Shown piece after piece: positions 27,267-36,114 of a stretch of 64,000 nucleotides of DNA. The notes below the pieces were generated by a model. It made no database searches. It saw nothing but the letters and a program-made list of their open reading frames with translations, and was not told where the DNA came from. The position numbers were made by a program, and so were the translations under genes. Location: assembly GCA_963700305.1 (NCBI GenBank), contig CAVOXB010000012.1, positions 62,001 through 126,000 on the forward strand, given 5' to 3'. Origin of the DNA: Desulfomonile sp963700305 (GTDB lineage: Bacteria > Desulfobacterota > Desulfomonilia > Desulfomonilales > Desulfomonilaceae). Position 1 is the first letter of the stretch. The number at the start of each line of letters is the position of its first letter.

Positions 27267-27587
27267 GACCTCTCCTTCTTTGTAGTCGATTTTTCAGCGG
27301 AAAATAACCCGCGGCGCGATCGTCTCGTCAGTCGCTAAAAGCTTGGAGTAGCTCTCTGCGGCACAAGAAAGCCGCAATGTCAGCCCTGATTGAAATGACT
27401 TGCTCGCACTGCCCCGAATTTAAGAATACCTCATATGGGCTCAGGTACAAAGCAGTTTATGCGTGGTTTCCTCTGTAGAACCGATGATCAAAATTGACTG
27501 AGAAGTATCAGTGAAGTATGCTCGAATTTGGCAAAAAGGCAATTTACACGGACATAACTGCTTCTAGGACTCGAAAGATCCGGTTAC

Positions 27588-28790
27588 ATGAATATAGACA
27601 ACAATAATATTGAGGCCGGTTTTTCCGTCGGCCTTCAGTTTCTTGTCTTCGCTCTTGTTGCGGCCGCATTTAGCACTATCTATATTACTCAGCCGGTGCT
27701 TCCCATAATTCAGACAGAATTCGGAGTTAGCGAAACCAAGGCGTCACTGACCATATCAGCGGTAATTCTTGGAATCGCTCTGTCAAATCTTCCTCTAGGG
27801 AGTGCTGCAGACAGATTTCCGATCAAGCCGATAATATTGATCGGCGGATGCGTCATCACTCTTTGTGGGCTTGTTTGTGCTCTAACCAGTGACATAACGG
27901 TGTTGATCGCCACTCGTTTCCTTCAAGGACTTTTTATTCCCTGTTTGACAACATGTATGGTTGCTTATCTTTCAAAAACTCTTCCGCTGGAAAGCTTGAA
28001 TGTGGTCATGGGATCTTATGTAGCAGCGACTGTGGCTGGAGGGCTCGGAGGAAGGCTGCTAGGAGGCTTCATTCATCCCCCGCTTCATTGGCGCTATGCT
28101 TTCGTGACTGCATCGGTTGTTCTGCTGCCCGCGACGCTTGCAGCCTGGTAATTCCTGCCCGCTGAAAAGAGACGCCATGCGGCGGAAATGAAAAATCAGG
28201 GATTCCTGGATCTCGTAATGCGGCCCGATTTGCTTCGCATTTTCGCCGTGGCTTTTACTGCTTTTTTTGTTTTTTCTTCAGTATTCAACTATCTTCCATT
28301 TTACCTGGCGAGTCCGCCGTTTGGGGTCTCAACCGAGGTCATAACTCTAATATACTTTTCTTATCTCATTGGAATAATTGTAGGACCTATCGCCGGAAAA
28401 TTCAGCAACCGACTCGGAAACGGTACAATCATGACGCTTGGGGCAGTCATATTCGGGGTATCTCTGGCCGCGACGCTTATCAAATCAGTCCCTGCGATTG
28501 CCATTAGCCTTGCTGCAATCTGCGCGGGTTTTTTTTCGGTACATGCTGCTGCAGCAGGCTCCCTCAATAGAAAACTCCAATCCAGCCGGGGAAGAGCGAA
28601 TTCTCTTTACGTTCTCTCCTACTATTTGGGAGGATTTATAGGCATAAGCTTGAGCGGGTACGCTTATGTTGCCTATGGCTGGCCTGGTATTGTTGTTATC
28701 GGAGCAGCGATGCTAGTGATTCCTTTTTCAACAGGTATTTGGGAACTCCTTGCGGAACGACGAAATGCGGAAAAACCAGAAGGTGAATGA
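27588..28790 (+). pseudogene. MFS exporter (YnfM-like) with an in-frame ochre stop
   Basis: A 12-helix major facilitator protein. The first half (VGLQFLVFALVAAAFSTIYITQPVLPII) has the loop 2-3 motif LPLGSAADRFPIKP; the second begins LDLVMRPDLLRIFAVAF and ends ELLAERRNAEKPEGE. Both halves share one frame, interrupted only by TAA at 28149-28151 between AAW and FLPAEKRRHA. That position is the central loop. TAA cannot be selenocysteine or pyrrolysine, so this is a nonsense mutation or base error. The restored length of about 400 residues is normal. Substrate unknown. Confidence 0.8.
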
Positions 28791-28847
28791 CAAAGCTAGA
28801 AATACTGAGCTATTCCAATAATTGACCGCAATACAGGAGTAATCGCC

Positions 28848-29423
28848 ATGACAAAGCACGTGATCAATTTTTGCAAAACTGCACTGGTGATGGCGGCGCT
28901 GGTCGCTATAGGACCCTTTGAGGGAATTGCGGGAGCCCAGGATAAGAGTGTGGATTTGTTAATCTCCGCTGTACAAGGAGATACGGAAAAGGTAGAAGTC
29001 CTTTTGAAAGAAGGCGCAGACGTAAATTCAAAGGATGACAACGACCGGACTGCCCTAATACGTGTCTCTTCCAGGGGCCATATAGAGGTAGTGAAGCTAC
29101 TCTTGGACAGGGGCGCAGACATTAATGCGAGAAGTAAGACCGGCGAGACGGCTTTATTGTCGGCTTCCGGAAGGGGAGGCCTTGACGTTATCAAACTGCT
29201 CTTGGAGCATGGGGCAGACGTCACGGCCAAGAACAAAAATGATCAGACAGTCCTGATGCTGCCTTGTTGGGCAGGTCAGGTTGAGGTGGTTAAACTACTT
29301 TTGGACAAAGGAGCCGATTTTAGAGCAAAGGACAAGAACGGCCGAACTGCTCTGATGTGGGCTTTGGAGCAAGGCCAGACTCAAGTTGCAGAATTGTTGA
29401 AATCATACGGCGCCAAGGAATAA
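28848..29423 (+). CDS. Exported ankyrin-repeat protein
   Basis: After a signal peptide (LVMAALVAIGPFEGIAGAQ) come five ankyrin repeats of about 33 residues, with the usual TALI..GH.E.VKLLLD.GAD pattern: NDRTALIRVSSRGHIEVVKLL, GETALLSASGRGGLDVIKLL, DQTVLMLPCWAGQVEVVKLL and GRTALMWALEQGQTQVAELL. Such proteins bind partner proteins in the periplasm. AGGAG precedes the start. It follows the MFS gene by 58 bases on the same strand. Intact. Confidence 0.85.
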   Translation: MTKHVINFCKTALVMAALVAIGPFEGIAGAQDKSVDLLISAVQGDTEKVEVLLKEGADVNSKDDNDRTALIRVSSRGHIEVVKLLLDRGADINARSKTGETALLSASGRGGLDVIKLLLEHGADVTAKNKNDQTVLMLPCWAGQVEVVKLLLDKGADFRAKDKNGRTALMWALEQGQTQVAELLKSYGAKE

Positions 29424-29822
29424 AAAACCATCCGTGTGGATCGCCTGTCGGCCAGCATAGTAGTTGCCAAAAATAGTGCCCGTTTCCTCGTCATTCCTGC
29501 GAAGGCAGTAGTCCAGAATCTGGCCAGGATCTGGTCCCAACACTGTTGAATTAAGGAGAACTGCGCTCGCGCAAGTCGTCTCCCCGACGAAAGTCGGGGT
29601 CCAGTTTTCGCGTTTCGCTGCATCGAAGAACCTGGATTCCGTCTTCTGACGGAATAACGCAAAAGGTACGCCATTACGGTCAGGCGGCTTAAATCAACAC
29701 CACTGGGATCAAGTCCGGGGTGACGGATTGCCTTCCCCTCACACCGGACAAGAATTTTGGTAATTTGCATGACTCCGAATGCCCATCGGTTAGTCTGTCT
29801 TCCCGAAGATTGGCCGAATCGG
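29424..29822. repeat. Gene-free stretch filled with dispersed repeats
   Basis: CGTCATTCCTGCGAAGGCAG, CCCCGACGAAAGTCGGGGTCC (self-paired) and GGATTCCGTCTTCTGACGGA occur in turn, the same motif set as at 2330-2420, 43520-43605 and 52900-53000. No coding signal. Confidence 0.5.
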
Positions 29823-30866
29823 TCAAATCATGTTCTCAGCCCTAAGTTCGGCCTTAAACCAGGCGTAAACCACTGGAGCCGCAATTAGGCCCGCAACTCC
29901 GAATATTGCTTCCATAGCCAGCATAGCGCACAGCAACTCCCATGAGTGCGACTGCACTTCTCCTCCCACTATCCGAGCGTTAGTGAAATACTCGAGCTTA
30001 TGGATAGCGACGAGAAAGATTAGCGAAGCCAAAGCTAACCCCGGAGAAACCCCAAGGCTGATGATTACGATTGCAGCATTGGAGATAACATTCCCCAGCA
30101 CTGGGAGAAGCCCTGTCACAAACGTGAGCGGAATAAGGACTGACCTCAGCGGCAAATGAATGCCAAAAATCGGGAGGATCACAATTAGATAAAGTCCGGT
30201 TAGGACTGTGTTGAGTGCGGCAATCTTCACTTGAGCCAATACCACCTTGTCGAACGCGTACGCCAGCGCTCGCATTCGTGCATGCAATGCGGTAAGGAAC
30301 GGCGGCCACTCATCGGTTTTCTCGAAGTGGTGCAAGGCGGTCAAGCCTCCAATAACCATGCCCAAAAGCACATGGACAAAGGTCTTTGCTCCTGCAATCC
30401 CTGCGGCAGAAATCTTATGCGCGTGTTCACGCAGCATTTCAGTCAGTTGCTCTCGCAGGTCTATCATGCTGTGCGGCATGGAATCCGCAATATCAGGAGG
30501 CAGAGTGCGTCTTAGATTCTCCAACGTTTCCGCACCCGCTGCGAGCAGCGCTGCCATGCCTCTGCTTCCGTGCAGAAACGACCAGAGGCCAAGGCCAATA
30601 CCGAACAACCCCAATATGACAAGAATCGCTATACCTGCCAGAGCCAGTTTATGGGCGAGACTACCCCATTTGACCGGGAGTCGCGTTGCCAGCCTTACAG
30701 TGAGGACATGCACGGCGAGGCCGGCGAAAACAGCAGGCAACAGATGAAAGTGCAGTACCAGCGAAACCGCAACTGCGGCCAAGACGTAGCTGACAATCGC
30801 GGGACTGAGCTTCATACTTGCCATCTTTTCAGGGCAAGATTCGCAAATTGTATCTTTTGCTGTCAT
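29823..30866 (-). CDS. AI-2E family transporter / PerM-like permease
   Basis: A 347-residue polytopic membrane protein. Its paired N-terminal helices (AIVSYVLAAVAVSLVLHFHLLPAVFAGLAVHVL), long amphipathic middle and C-terminal TGLLPVLGNVISNAAIVIISLG...LEYFTNARIVGGEVQSHSWELL segment fit PF01594 (YdiK/TqsA group). The substrate is unknown in most members. It lies 21 bases downstream of the lipoate ligase gene on the same strand, so the two are probably co-transcribed. Several in-frame ATGs near the start make the exact start uncertain. Confidence 0.8.
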   Translation of the reverse strand: MTAKDTICESCPEKMASMKLSPAIVSYVLAAVAVSLVLHFHLLPAVFAGLAVHVLTVRLATRLPVKWGSLAHKLALAGIAILVILGLFGIGLGLWSFLHGSRGMAALLAAGAETLENLRRTLPPDIADSMPHSMIDLREQLTEMLREHAHKISAAGIAGAKTFVHVLLGMVIGGLTALHHFEKTDEWPPFLTALHARMRALAYAFDKVVLAQVKIAALNTVLTGLYLIVILPIFGIHLPLRSVLIPLTFVTGLLPVLGNVISNAAIVIISLGVSPGLALASLIFLVAIHKLEYFTNARIVGGEVQSHSWELLCAMLAMEAIFGVAGLIAAPVVYAWFKAELRAENMI

Positions 30867-30887
30867 CCTTGCCTCAAGCTTCCAAGA

Positions 30888-31943
30888 CTATGGGTCAAAA
30901 ACCTTTATCCAGTCCTCGATAGTGACGTCAGGGGATTCGTGCGGGTGTGCAGCAAAGAATTCTTCCAGCGCCATCCGCAATTCTTTGGAAGATACGCCAG
31001 TGATCCTTGACTCCAAAGAAAAAACTGTTTCTTGTGGAAAATAGGCCAAATCCGTTGAAAGGCATACCTCGCGAAAAGTGTTGTCTCTAATCTCGAAATC
31101 GGCTCGAATAAGGCAGCCGTTGGTTTTGTGGATTCTGTGAATCACGCTTACTCCGGAACGGATTTTCGTATGGCGACCATTCAGCTGTCTGCCTCGCCTG
31201 TAGAGCCACGATTCCGAGGTCATTACCTTGCCCAATTCGTCCATTTTTGCCTTGAGCGTGTCGTCCATTTCCCGCTGTTCAAGCGGCCCCAGAAGCTTAT
31301 GGAATTCTTCCACCATGAGGGCGTTCAATGTCGATTCCGTCCACTTGTTTGCTTCTTTCTCGCCAAGTTCCCTGCGAATATTTGTGACATTTGTTTCAAT
31401 GGCCTTCTGCACTCGGTCACGAAATTTTTCGTCAGGTGTTTTCAACACTCGTGACATGGTCTCACAGTCAAAATCAATCATCAAATTTCCCACAAAGACT
31501 ACGCAATCGCCAATCTCGCCGGCACCAGTCCCAGATATTTTTTTTGAGCCTGCCAAAATGTCATTGATAGGCTCGTATTTGGCGGGTATGCCGATTTTGC
31601 CGTACACCTGGATAGCAGGCTCCAGGAACTTCCGATAGAAGGTTTCTCGCCTGAGCGGAGCCAGAGGCGAATCTCTGTGCAAAATGATCTGAAAAAAGAG
31701 CTGATTGCCGTCCAGATAGACAGCCCCTCCTCCCACTTCTCTCCTGAAAACCGGGATATAGTGCGAGCGACAAAAATCAAGGTCAATTTCTTGTCGAGCG
31801 TCCTGATGATAGCCGACACACACATAACGACTGGCGGGCGAGACCAGTACCAATGCCTCACGACCCAATCGGGCAAGAGCATGATAGCAAAGTTGTGATT
31901 CGTGCCATGGGACTTTGCCCAGACGATATAAGTCCAAGGACAT
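30888..31943 (-). CDS. lplA: Lipoate-protein ligase A family protein
   Basis: It activates lipoate with ATP and attaches it to a lysine of lipoyl domains. The 351-residue sequence has FRREVGGGAVYLDGNQLFFQ (RRxxGGGxVxxD lipoate-binding loop), KKISGTGAGEIGDCVVFVGNLMIDFD (KxSG and the following strand) and a C-terminal accessory domain from about residue 260, so it is a full two-domain form. It is on the same strand as the GcvH-like gene at 33437-33856, the only lipoyl protein in the window and a natural substrate. Intact. Confidence 0.85.
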   Translation of the reverse strand: MSLDLYRLGKVPWHESQLCYHALARLGREALVLVSPASRYVCVGYHQDARQEIDLDFCRSHYIPVFRREVGGGAVYLDGNQLFFQIILHRDSPLAPLRRETFYRKFLEPAIQVYGKIGIPAKYEPINDILAGSKKISGTGAGEIGDCVVFVGNLMIDFDCETMSRVLKTPDEKFRDRVQKAIETNVTNIRRELGEKEANKWTESTLNALMVEEFHKLLGPLEQREMDDTLKAKMDELGKVMTSESWLYRRGRQLNGRHTKIRSGVSVIHRIHKTNGCLIRADFEIRDNTFREVCLSTDLAYFPQETVFSLESRITGVSSKELRMALEEFFAAHPHESPDVTIEDWIKVFDP

Positions 31944-31955
31944 ACCACCCTTTTT

Positions 31956-32080
31956 CTCGTTCCCAGGCTCTGCCTGGGAATGCTTGACCTGGAGGCTCCG
32001 CCTCCATTATCACGCTGAATTACAGCTAGTTACCGGGCAGAGCCCGGAAGATATGGATTCCCAGGCAGAGCCTGGGAACC
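31956..32080. repeat. Dispersed triple-palindrome repeat, copy 1
   Basis: Three hairpins in a row: TTCCCAGGCTCTGCCTGGGAA, GGAGGCTCCGCCTCC and TACCGGGCAGAGCCCGG. About 93 bases are nearly identical, in opposite orientation, to 43424-43518. The copy here has one more CCCAGGC/GCCTGGG unit at its end. Neither copy encodes a protein. The two lie about 11.4 kb apart and flank the HdrD-like through LivK genes. Confidence 0.75.
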
Positions 32081-32107
32081 AGGAACATCATTGATTATTT
32101 TGAAGAT

Positions 32108-32210
32108 GTGCCGGCACGGAGGCCGGCACCTACGAATTATCCTTTTCTTGATCGCACAACGAATTTGGCAAATGATATACGTTGACCGGCAAGATGCCGG
32201 TCCTACTCAA
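32108..32210. repeat. GCCGGC / GACCGGCAxGATGCCGGTC palindromic repeats
   Basis: CCGGCACGGAGGCCGG and GACCGGCAAGATGCCGGTC each fold into a stem. The second recurs at 43379-43400 as GACCGGCAGGATGCCGGTC and near 20690 as a half unit. Confidence 0.5.
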
Positions 32211-32237
32211 GATGCGGGTTTTCCTGACACGACAGGC

Positions 32238-33432
32238 TCACTCCTTAAGGGCCTTGCTGACCAACCTTGTTATGTCCAGCACCTGAAGCGAAACATCGTT
32301 GCGTCGAACCCAGGTCGTGATAGTCCTCACGCATTGCTGGCATGAGGTGACTACAGCTTGAGCGCCCGTAGCCAGGATCTCTTTGACCTTCAACTCCGTG
32401 ATCCTGCTGGAAAGTTCCCCGTCAATCATCTCAAGATTGCCACCGCCGCCGCAGCATCTGCAGTTCTCACGGTTTCGTTCCAATTCCACAAATTCTACGC
32501 CGGGAATTGCCCGTATTAAGTGCCTTACGTCGCCGAACTCCCGGGCACCTCGCCCCAGATCGCAGGGATCGTGGTAAGTCACCTTCAAAGGTAGTTCTCT
32601 GAACCTCAATCGGTTTTCGCGAACCAGGCGGAGCAAAAACGCTGTGGAATGGAAAATATCGACTTTGCCTTGACAATGGTAATGCTCTCGCCACATCTGA
32701 TAACATGAGGGGCATGAGAAGACCACACGGCGAGCTCCCATTGCTGATATGGCCTCAATGTTGTGGTTGGTGAACGCCTGCGCATGGTCGTGCAATCCGG
32801 CCCCCAAAAGAGGAAAACCGCAACACCACTCGTCCGGTCCGAGGATCGCGAAATCAACCCCTGCCTCTTGGAAAATAGTCGCAATAGCCACGGGAATTTG
32901 TTGCGCCACCGGATGAGAACGAAGAAACACAACCTGTAAAGTACACCGTCTCGGCGGTTTCTTTACAAAGGCCATTTTCAGGCAAGTCTTCGCATTCCTC
33001 GACCCACTCCGCTCTTTCTTCATTATCCTCGTCAAAAACGTTGTGCCTCTCTGCCAGATTCTTTCGGATAGCGTCGATTTTTTCCGGATAGTGGCGTGAG
33101 CGATTCAGATCCTGTCGAATTTCCAGCCAGATGTCCTTCAAATGAATGCCTGCAGGACAAATCTCCTGACAATTACCACACAGAGTGCATCTGAAGACCG
33201 TCTGGCTGAAATCCTTCCACTCAGAGTTCGACGGCTCTTTTCGTCCGAAGAACCGCTGCCATAGTGCAGTCCGTGACCTTAGTATCTTTTTCAGCTCCGA
33301 AAGCCGATAAACTCCCGAAAGCTTCCCCTCGCCCGCGGCCTCCACGGCAGGACAAACTTCCGCACAGATGCGGCAGTTCGTGCAAGCATCCATTTCGAGA
33401 AGACTTCGGAAGCTGTATTCCGGGCGCGGCAC
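32238..33432 (-). pseudogene. HdrD/DsrK/GlpC-like CCG-domain iron-sulfur protein, frameshifted
   Basis: A protein of about 395 residues for electron transfer. The N-terminal ferredoxin part has CTNCRICAEVCP and CTLCGNCQEICP for two [4Fe-4S] clusters. The C-terminal part has two CCG domains: VYFTGC...EWCCGFPLLGAG and YHDPCDLGRG...NCRCCGGGGNLEM, as in HdrB/HdrD and DsrK, where they can hold a noncubane cluster for disulfide chemistry. The frame breaks near 32923 (CVSSF then PVAQQIPVAIAT) by one extra base. It starts at a GTG four bases after the GcvH-like stop and is a paralogue of the GlcF-like protein at 36115. Likely cytosolic partner of the c/b protein at 33837. Confidence 0.8.
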
Positions 33433-33436
33433 GTTC

Positions 33437-33856
33437 TTACCTCTTGTATTTCTCGATGTCGGCCAACGTCCAAGCAGTTAACGCTTCTTGTCCATGGAGC
33501 AGGTTCTCGACCTCTGCCGGGTCCGTGGGTTTTATTTTGTACATCCAACCTGTGGAATAGCAGTCTTGATTGATGAGGCCCGGATTGGTGTCCAATGCCT
33601 CATTGGATGCAACCAACACACCGTTCACCGGTGCGAACACTTTTCCTACCCACTTCCCCGATTCTATTTTCGCGAATTTTTTGCCAAGAGACAGCTTCTT
33701 GCCAGGCTCAGGCAACTGGACAAACACTATCTTCCCGGCCATTTGTTGAGCAAAATCAGTCATGCCCATGATCAGGATATCGCCATCCGGGCGAACCCAG
33801 AATTGATGCTCTTCATAATACAGTTCGTCCGGCAAATTATAGCCTTGTATTTCCAT
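33437..33856 (-). CDS. GcvH-like lipoyl-carrier protein
   Basis: About 139 residues with the glycine-cleavage H fold: EEHQFWVRPDGDILIMGMTDFAQ, KIVFVQLPEPGKKLSLG and the lipoylation site KFAKIESGKWVGKVFAPVNG, whose lysine takes the lipoyl group (GcvH has ESVK). The start is the ATG at 33856 behind GGAGGAG. No gcvP or gcvT is near. Its neighbours are the c/b cytochrome, whose coding end overlaps its start by about 20 bases, and the HdrD-like gene four bases downstream. It is therefore likely to carry electrons or bound intermediates as a dithiolane between redox proteins, in the way LbpA does for sulfur-oxidising sHdr complexes. That role is inferred. Intact. Confidence 0.8.
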   Translation of the reverse strand: MEIQGYNLPDELYYEEHQFWVRPDGDILIMGMTDFAQQMAGKIVFVQLPEPGKKLSLGKKFAKIESGKWVGKVFAPVNGVLVASNEALDTNPGLINQDCYSTGWMYKIKPTDPAEVENLLHGQEALTAWTLADIEKYKR

Positions 33857-35679
33857 CCACACTCCTCCGCTCCTCGATGGTCGAATTCAGCACTAGGATC
33901 ACTGGCGCCATTATCAGGTGAAACAAGCCGCTGAAAGGCAAGTATACCAGAAAAGCCCCGGTCAGAATTGCATGCAAGTACCCAGACGTACCCGTAGATT
34001 TGGTCTAATCCCGCTGTGCCGCTCCACAAGAAGCTCAAAGCCCAGCCGATAAACGCAAAGTGGGCTCCACCGGTTGCGGGGCTCAAGGCAATGCGTGCCC
34101 CTTCCGGAACAAATCCCACTACAATAATGGCTGCGAATAACCCAACGCCAAGCCAGTCGCGTTCTGGAAGCCCCTTGACTGGCGCAACATCACCTGAAAA
34201 TCTACGGCTAATTACAGCCAGTATTATCCCGCAAATTATCGCTAACCCGGTAAAGTCGAAAAAGAAAGCAGTGAGTGAATAATTCTTGTCCAACATTTTC
34301 CAGACCCAATCCTGAGCCGGCCATGCCAAAGATCCCACCAGTGCCACGAGTCCCCAGGTGAACCGCAACATCATCGGCCATACTATGAGTCCGTGAATCA
34401 GCCAGCGCGAAGTTGATTGGCGGAACAGTCTGCGCTGGAGCAACCCATCCAGAAACATGGCCTTCAACGTACCACCCAAGCGGATGGAAAATGCCGGTGT
34501 TAATCCAAAGCCGGTGGTCATGCGAGGCTTCGGACGAGCCATTCCTGAAATCCAAACCGAAGCCACTGCACACATGCCGAACGCAAACCCCAAGATTGCC
34601 AATATGCTGCTAACATCTTTTATCGAAAAGGTTGCAGCATGGCAGGGCATGCAAATAATGCTCTTTGCAGGAAGAATGATTGCAGCAGCCCCTACATCAT
34701 TTCCCGTGTGATGGCAACGTCCGCAAGAGTCCTTACCTCCCGCGGGCCTAATAATGTTGAGATGACTAATGCCCTCAGTTCGAGGAGAATTGTTCCAGAA
34801 CGCTTTTCCTGTTTCAGGATTGCGTGAAGGTTTGATTTCACTCAGGTGACAGGCCTGACACGTGACTGTTGAATGGGCGTCGTGGATCGTTGCTTCATCG
34901 TGAGGAGTATGGCACTTGCGGCAATCAGCCGAGGGCTGTCTATTGTGCTTGAATCCTGCGGCCTGTGAATGGCAGCTCAAGCAATCCAGCTTGCGGTGGC
35001 CTTTAACGAGGTGACTGCCCGAATCTATCAAAGGGACGGTGACAGACGCTCGTGCTGCGACTGTGTAATCTCCATGACACGAGAGGCATAATCGATCAAC
35101 GCTTTGTGTTTTCTCATTGTTTGGTGAGCTAATAGCGCCATGGCATTCGAAGCATCTGGCATTGTCGGCCGACGGGCGAGGCAATGCTTCCTTCTTTTCA
35201 TGACACGCGGCGCATGGTTCGCTTCTTTGTGGCAAAGAAGCCAGTCTGGAGGTCGGTTTCTTGCTAAGGTAAGCTTGATAATGCGGATCGTGGCATGCAA
35301 TGCAGTTTGAGTAGTTCTCATCCCTCTTGATCGACTTACCGCCGTGCAAGCCCTTCTCTAAATTCTCCTTTATATTTTGCGCTTCATGGCAGTTGAAGCA
35401 CTTTTCGGACTTGAATGATTCTCTCGGGTTTCTGCTGACGAAGGCTGGGTCCGGATGGATGGAATTGTTGACTATATCTGCATGGCAATCCTGGCAGGAA
35501 ATCTGTCCGTGTGTAGAAATGTGATACTTGAGAGCATCCACAAACCACGATCCGGTTTTCGAGGCGTCTCCCACGGAAACCGTCGACGCGATCAGCAAAG
35601 CAAAAACCATTGCGACTTTGAGGCCATATCCTCCATGGCGGCCAAAGATGGATGAAGTTGAACTGGGCTCAAAAAGCAT
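33837..35679 (-). pseudogene. 11-haem cytochrome c fused to a NarI/DsrM-like membrane domain, frameshifted near the end
   Basis: After a signal segment (VAMVFALLIASTVSVGDAS) the N-terminal 330 residues hold eleven CxxCH haem sites (CQDCH, CFNCH, CIACH, CAACH, CFECH, CLSCH twice, CRKCH, CQACH, CGRCH, CMPCH). The rest is a membrane domain of five to six helices with histidines (SRWLIHGLIVWPMMLRFTWG) like NarI/DsrM/HdrE cytochrome b. Near 33980 one extra base shifts the frame; the other frame continues HAILTGAFLVYLPFSGLFHLIMA to a stop at 33837, supplying the last helix. The start ATG at 35679 is preferred over a TTG. It should pass electrons between periplasmic carriers, the quinone pool and the HdrD-like or lipoyl partner. 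Confidence 0.8.
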
Positions 35680-35743
35680 AGTCTCGCAGTTGTGCAACTA
35701 TTCAGTTACAGGTGGAATGAGATTCCCTTGCAGGGTATATGTG

Positions 35744-35805
35744 GGGCAGGCTTTCCAGCCTGCCATTATTGGTTTTTGGGAACAGGCAGACTGGAAAGCC
35801 TGCCC
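35744..35805. repeat. Inverted repeat GGGCAGGCTTTCCAG...CTGGAAAGCCTGCCC
   Basis: Two exact 15-base arms are 32 bases apart, followed on the plus strand by nine As. It lies between the thiamine-binding-like and cytochrome genes. The T-run would precede the stem on the minus strand, so it is not a terminator for that operon; more likely a dispersed repeat. Confidence 0.55.
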
Positions 35806-35814
35806 AAAAAAAAA

Positions 35815-36099
35815 TCAAATCACCGCTTCCTTCTTGGAAGCCATACTAGCCTGCTTGTCTCTGCGGTCGTCGACCTTGAGATCGATCACAATCCGCATGG
35901 CGCCTTCTGCCACATGAGCCGCATGCACCTTTTTCACCAGGGCGAATAAGGCGTCGAGATCGGGCACCTCCACGGACGTAGACATTGCACCCACCTCGTA
36001 CGGATAGCCCGATTCTTTAACGACTGCTATGCCTTTCTTCACATAGCGACTGAGGCTCGTGCCTTCACCTATGGGATACACTGAAAAACTTGCTATCAT
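35815..36099 (-). CDS. MTH1187/YkoF-type thiamine-binding-like protein (DUF77)
   Basis: A 94-residue protein beginning MIASFSVYPIGEGTSLSRYVKKGIAVVKESG, the signature of the MTH1187 (DUF77) ferredoxin-like fold, with VGAMSTSVE and later KKVHAAHVAEGAMRIVIDLKVDDR. Members bind thiamine or a related ligand. The ATG at 36099 matches family starts better than the GTG at 36111. It follows the GlcF-like stop directly, so it belongs to that operon. Its ligand here is unknown. Intact. Confidence 0.75.
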   Translation of the reverse strand: MIASFSVYPIGEGTSLSRYVKKGIAVVKESGYPYEVGAMSTSVEVPDLDALFALVKKVHAAHVAEGAMRIVIDLKVDDRRDKQASMASKKEAVI

Positions 36100-36114
36100 T
36101 TGCGGCTGCACCTT

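Noticed and set aside
33437..33856. Assigning the lipoyl protein as the H protein of glycine cleavage
   Set aside because: No gcvT or gcvP is nearby, the lysine motif is ESGK instead of ESVK or ETVK, and the gene is interlocked with redox genes. Kept as GcvH-like only.
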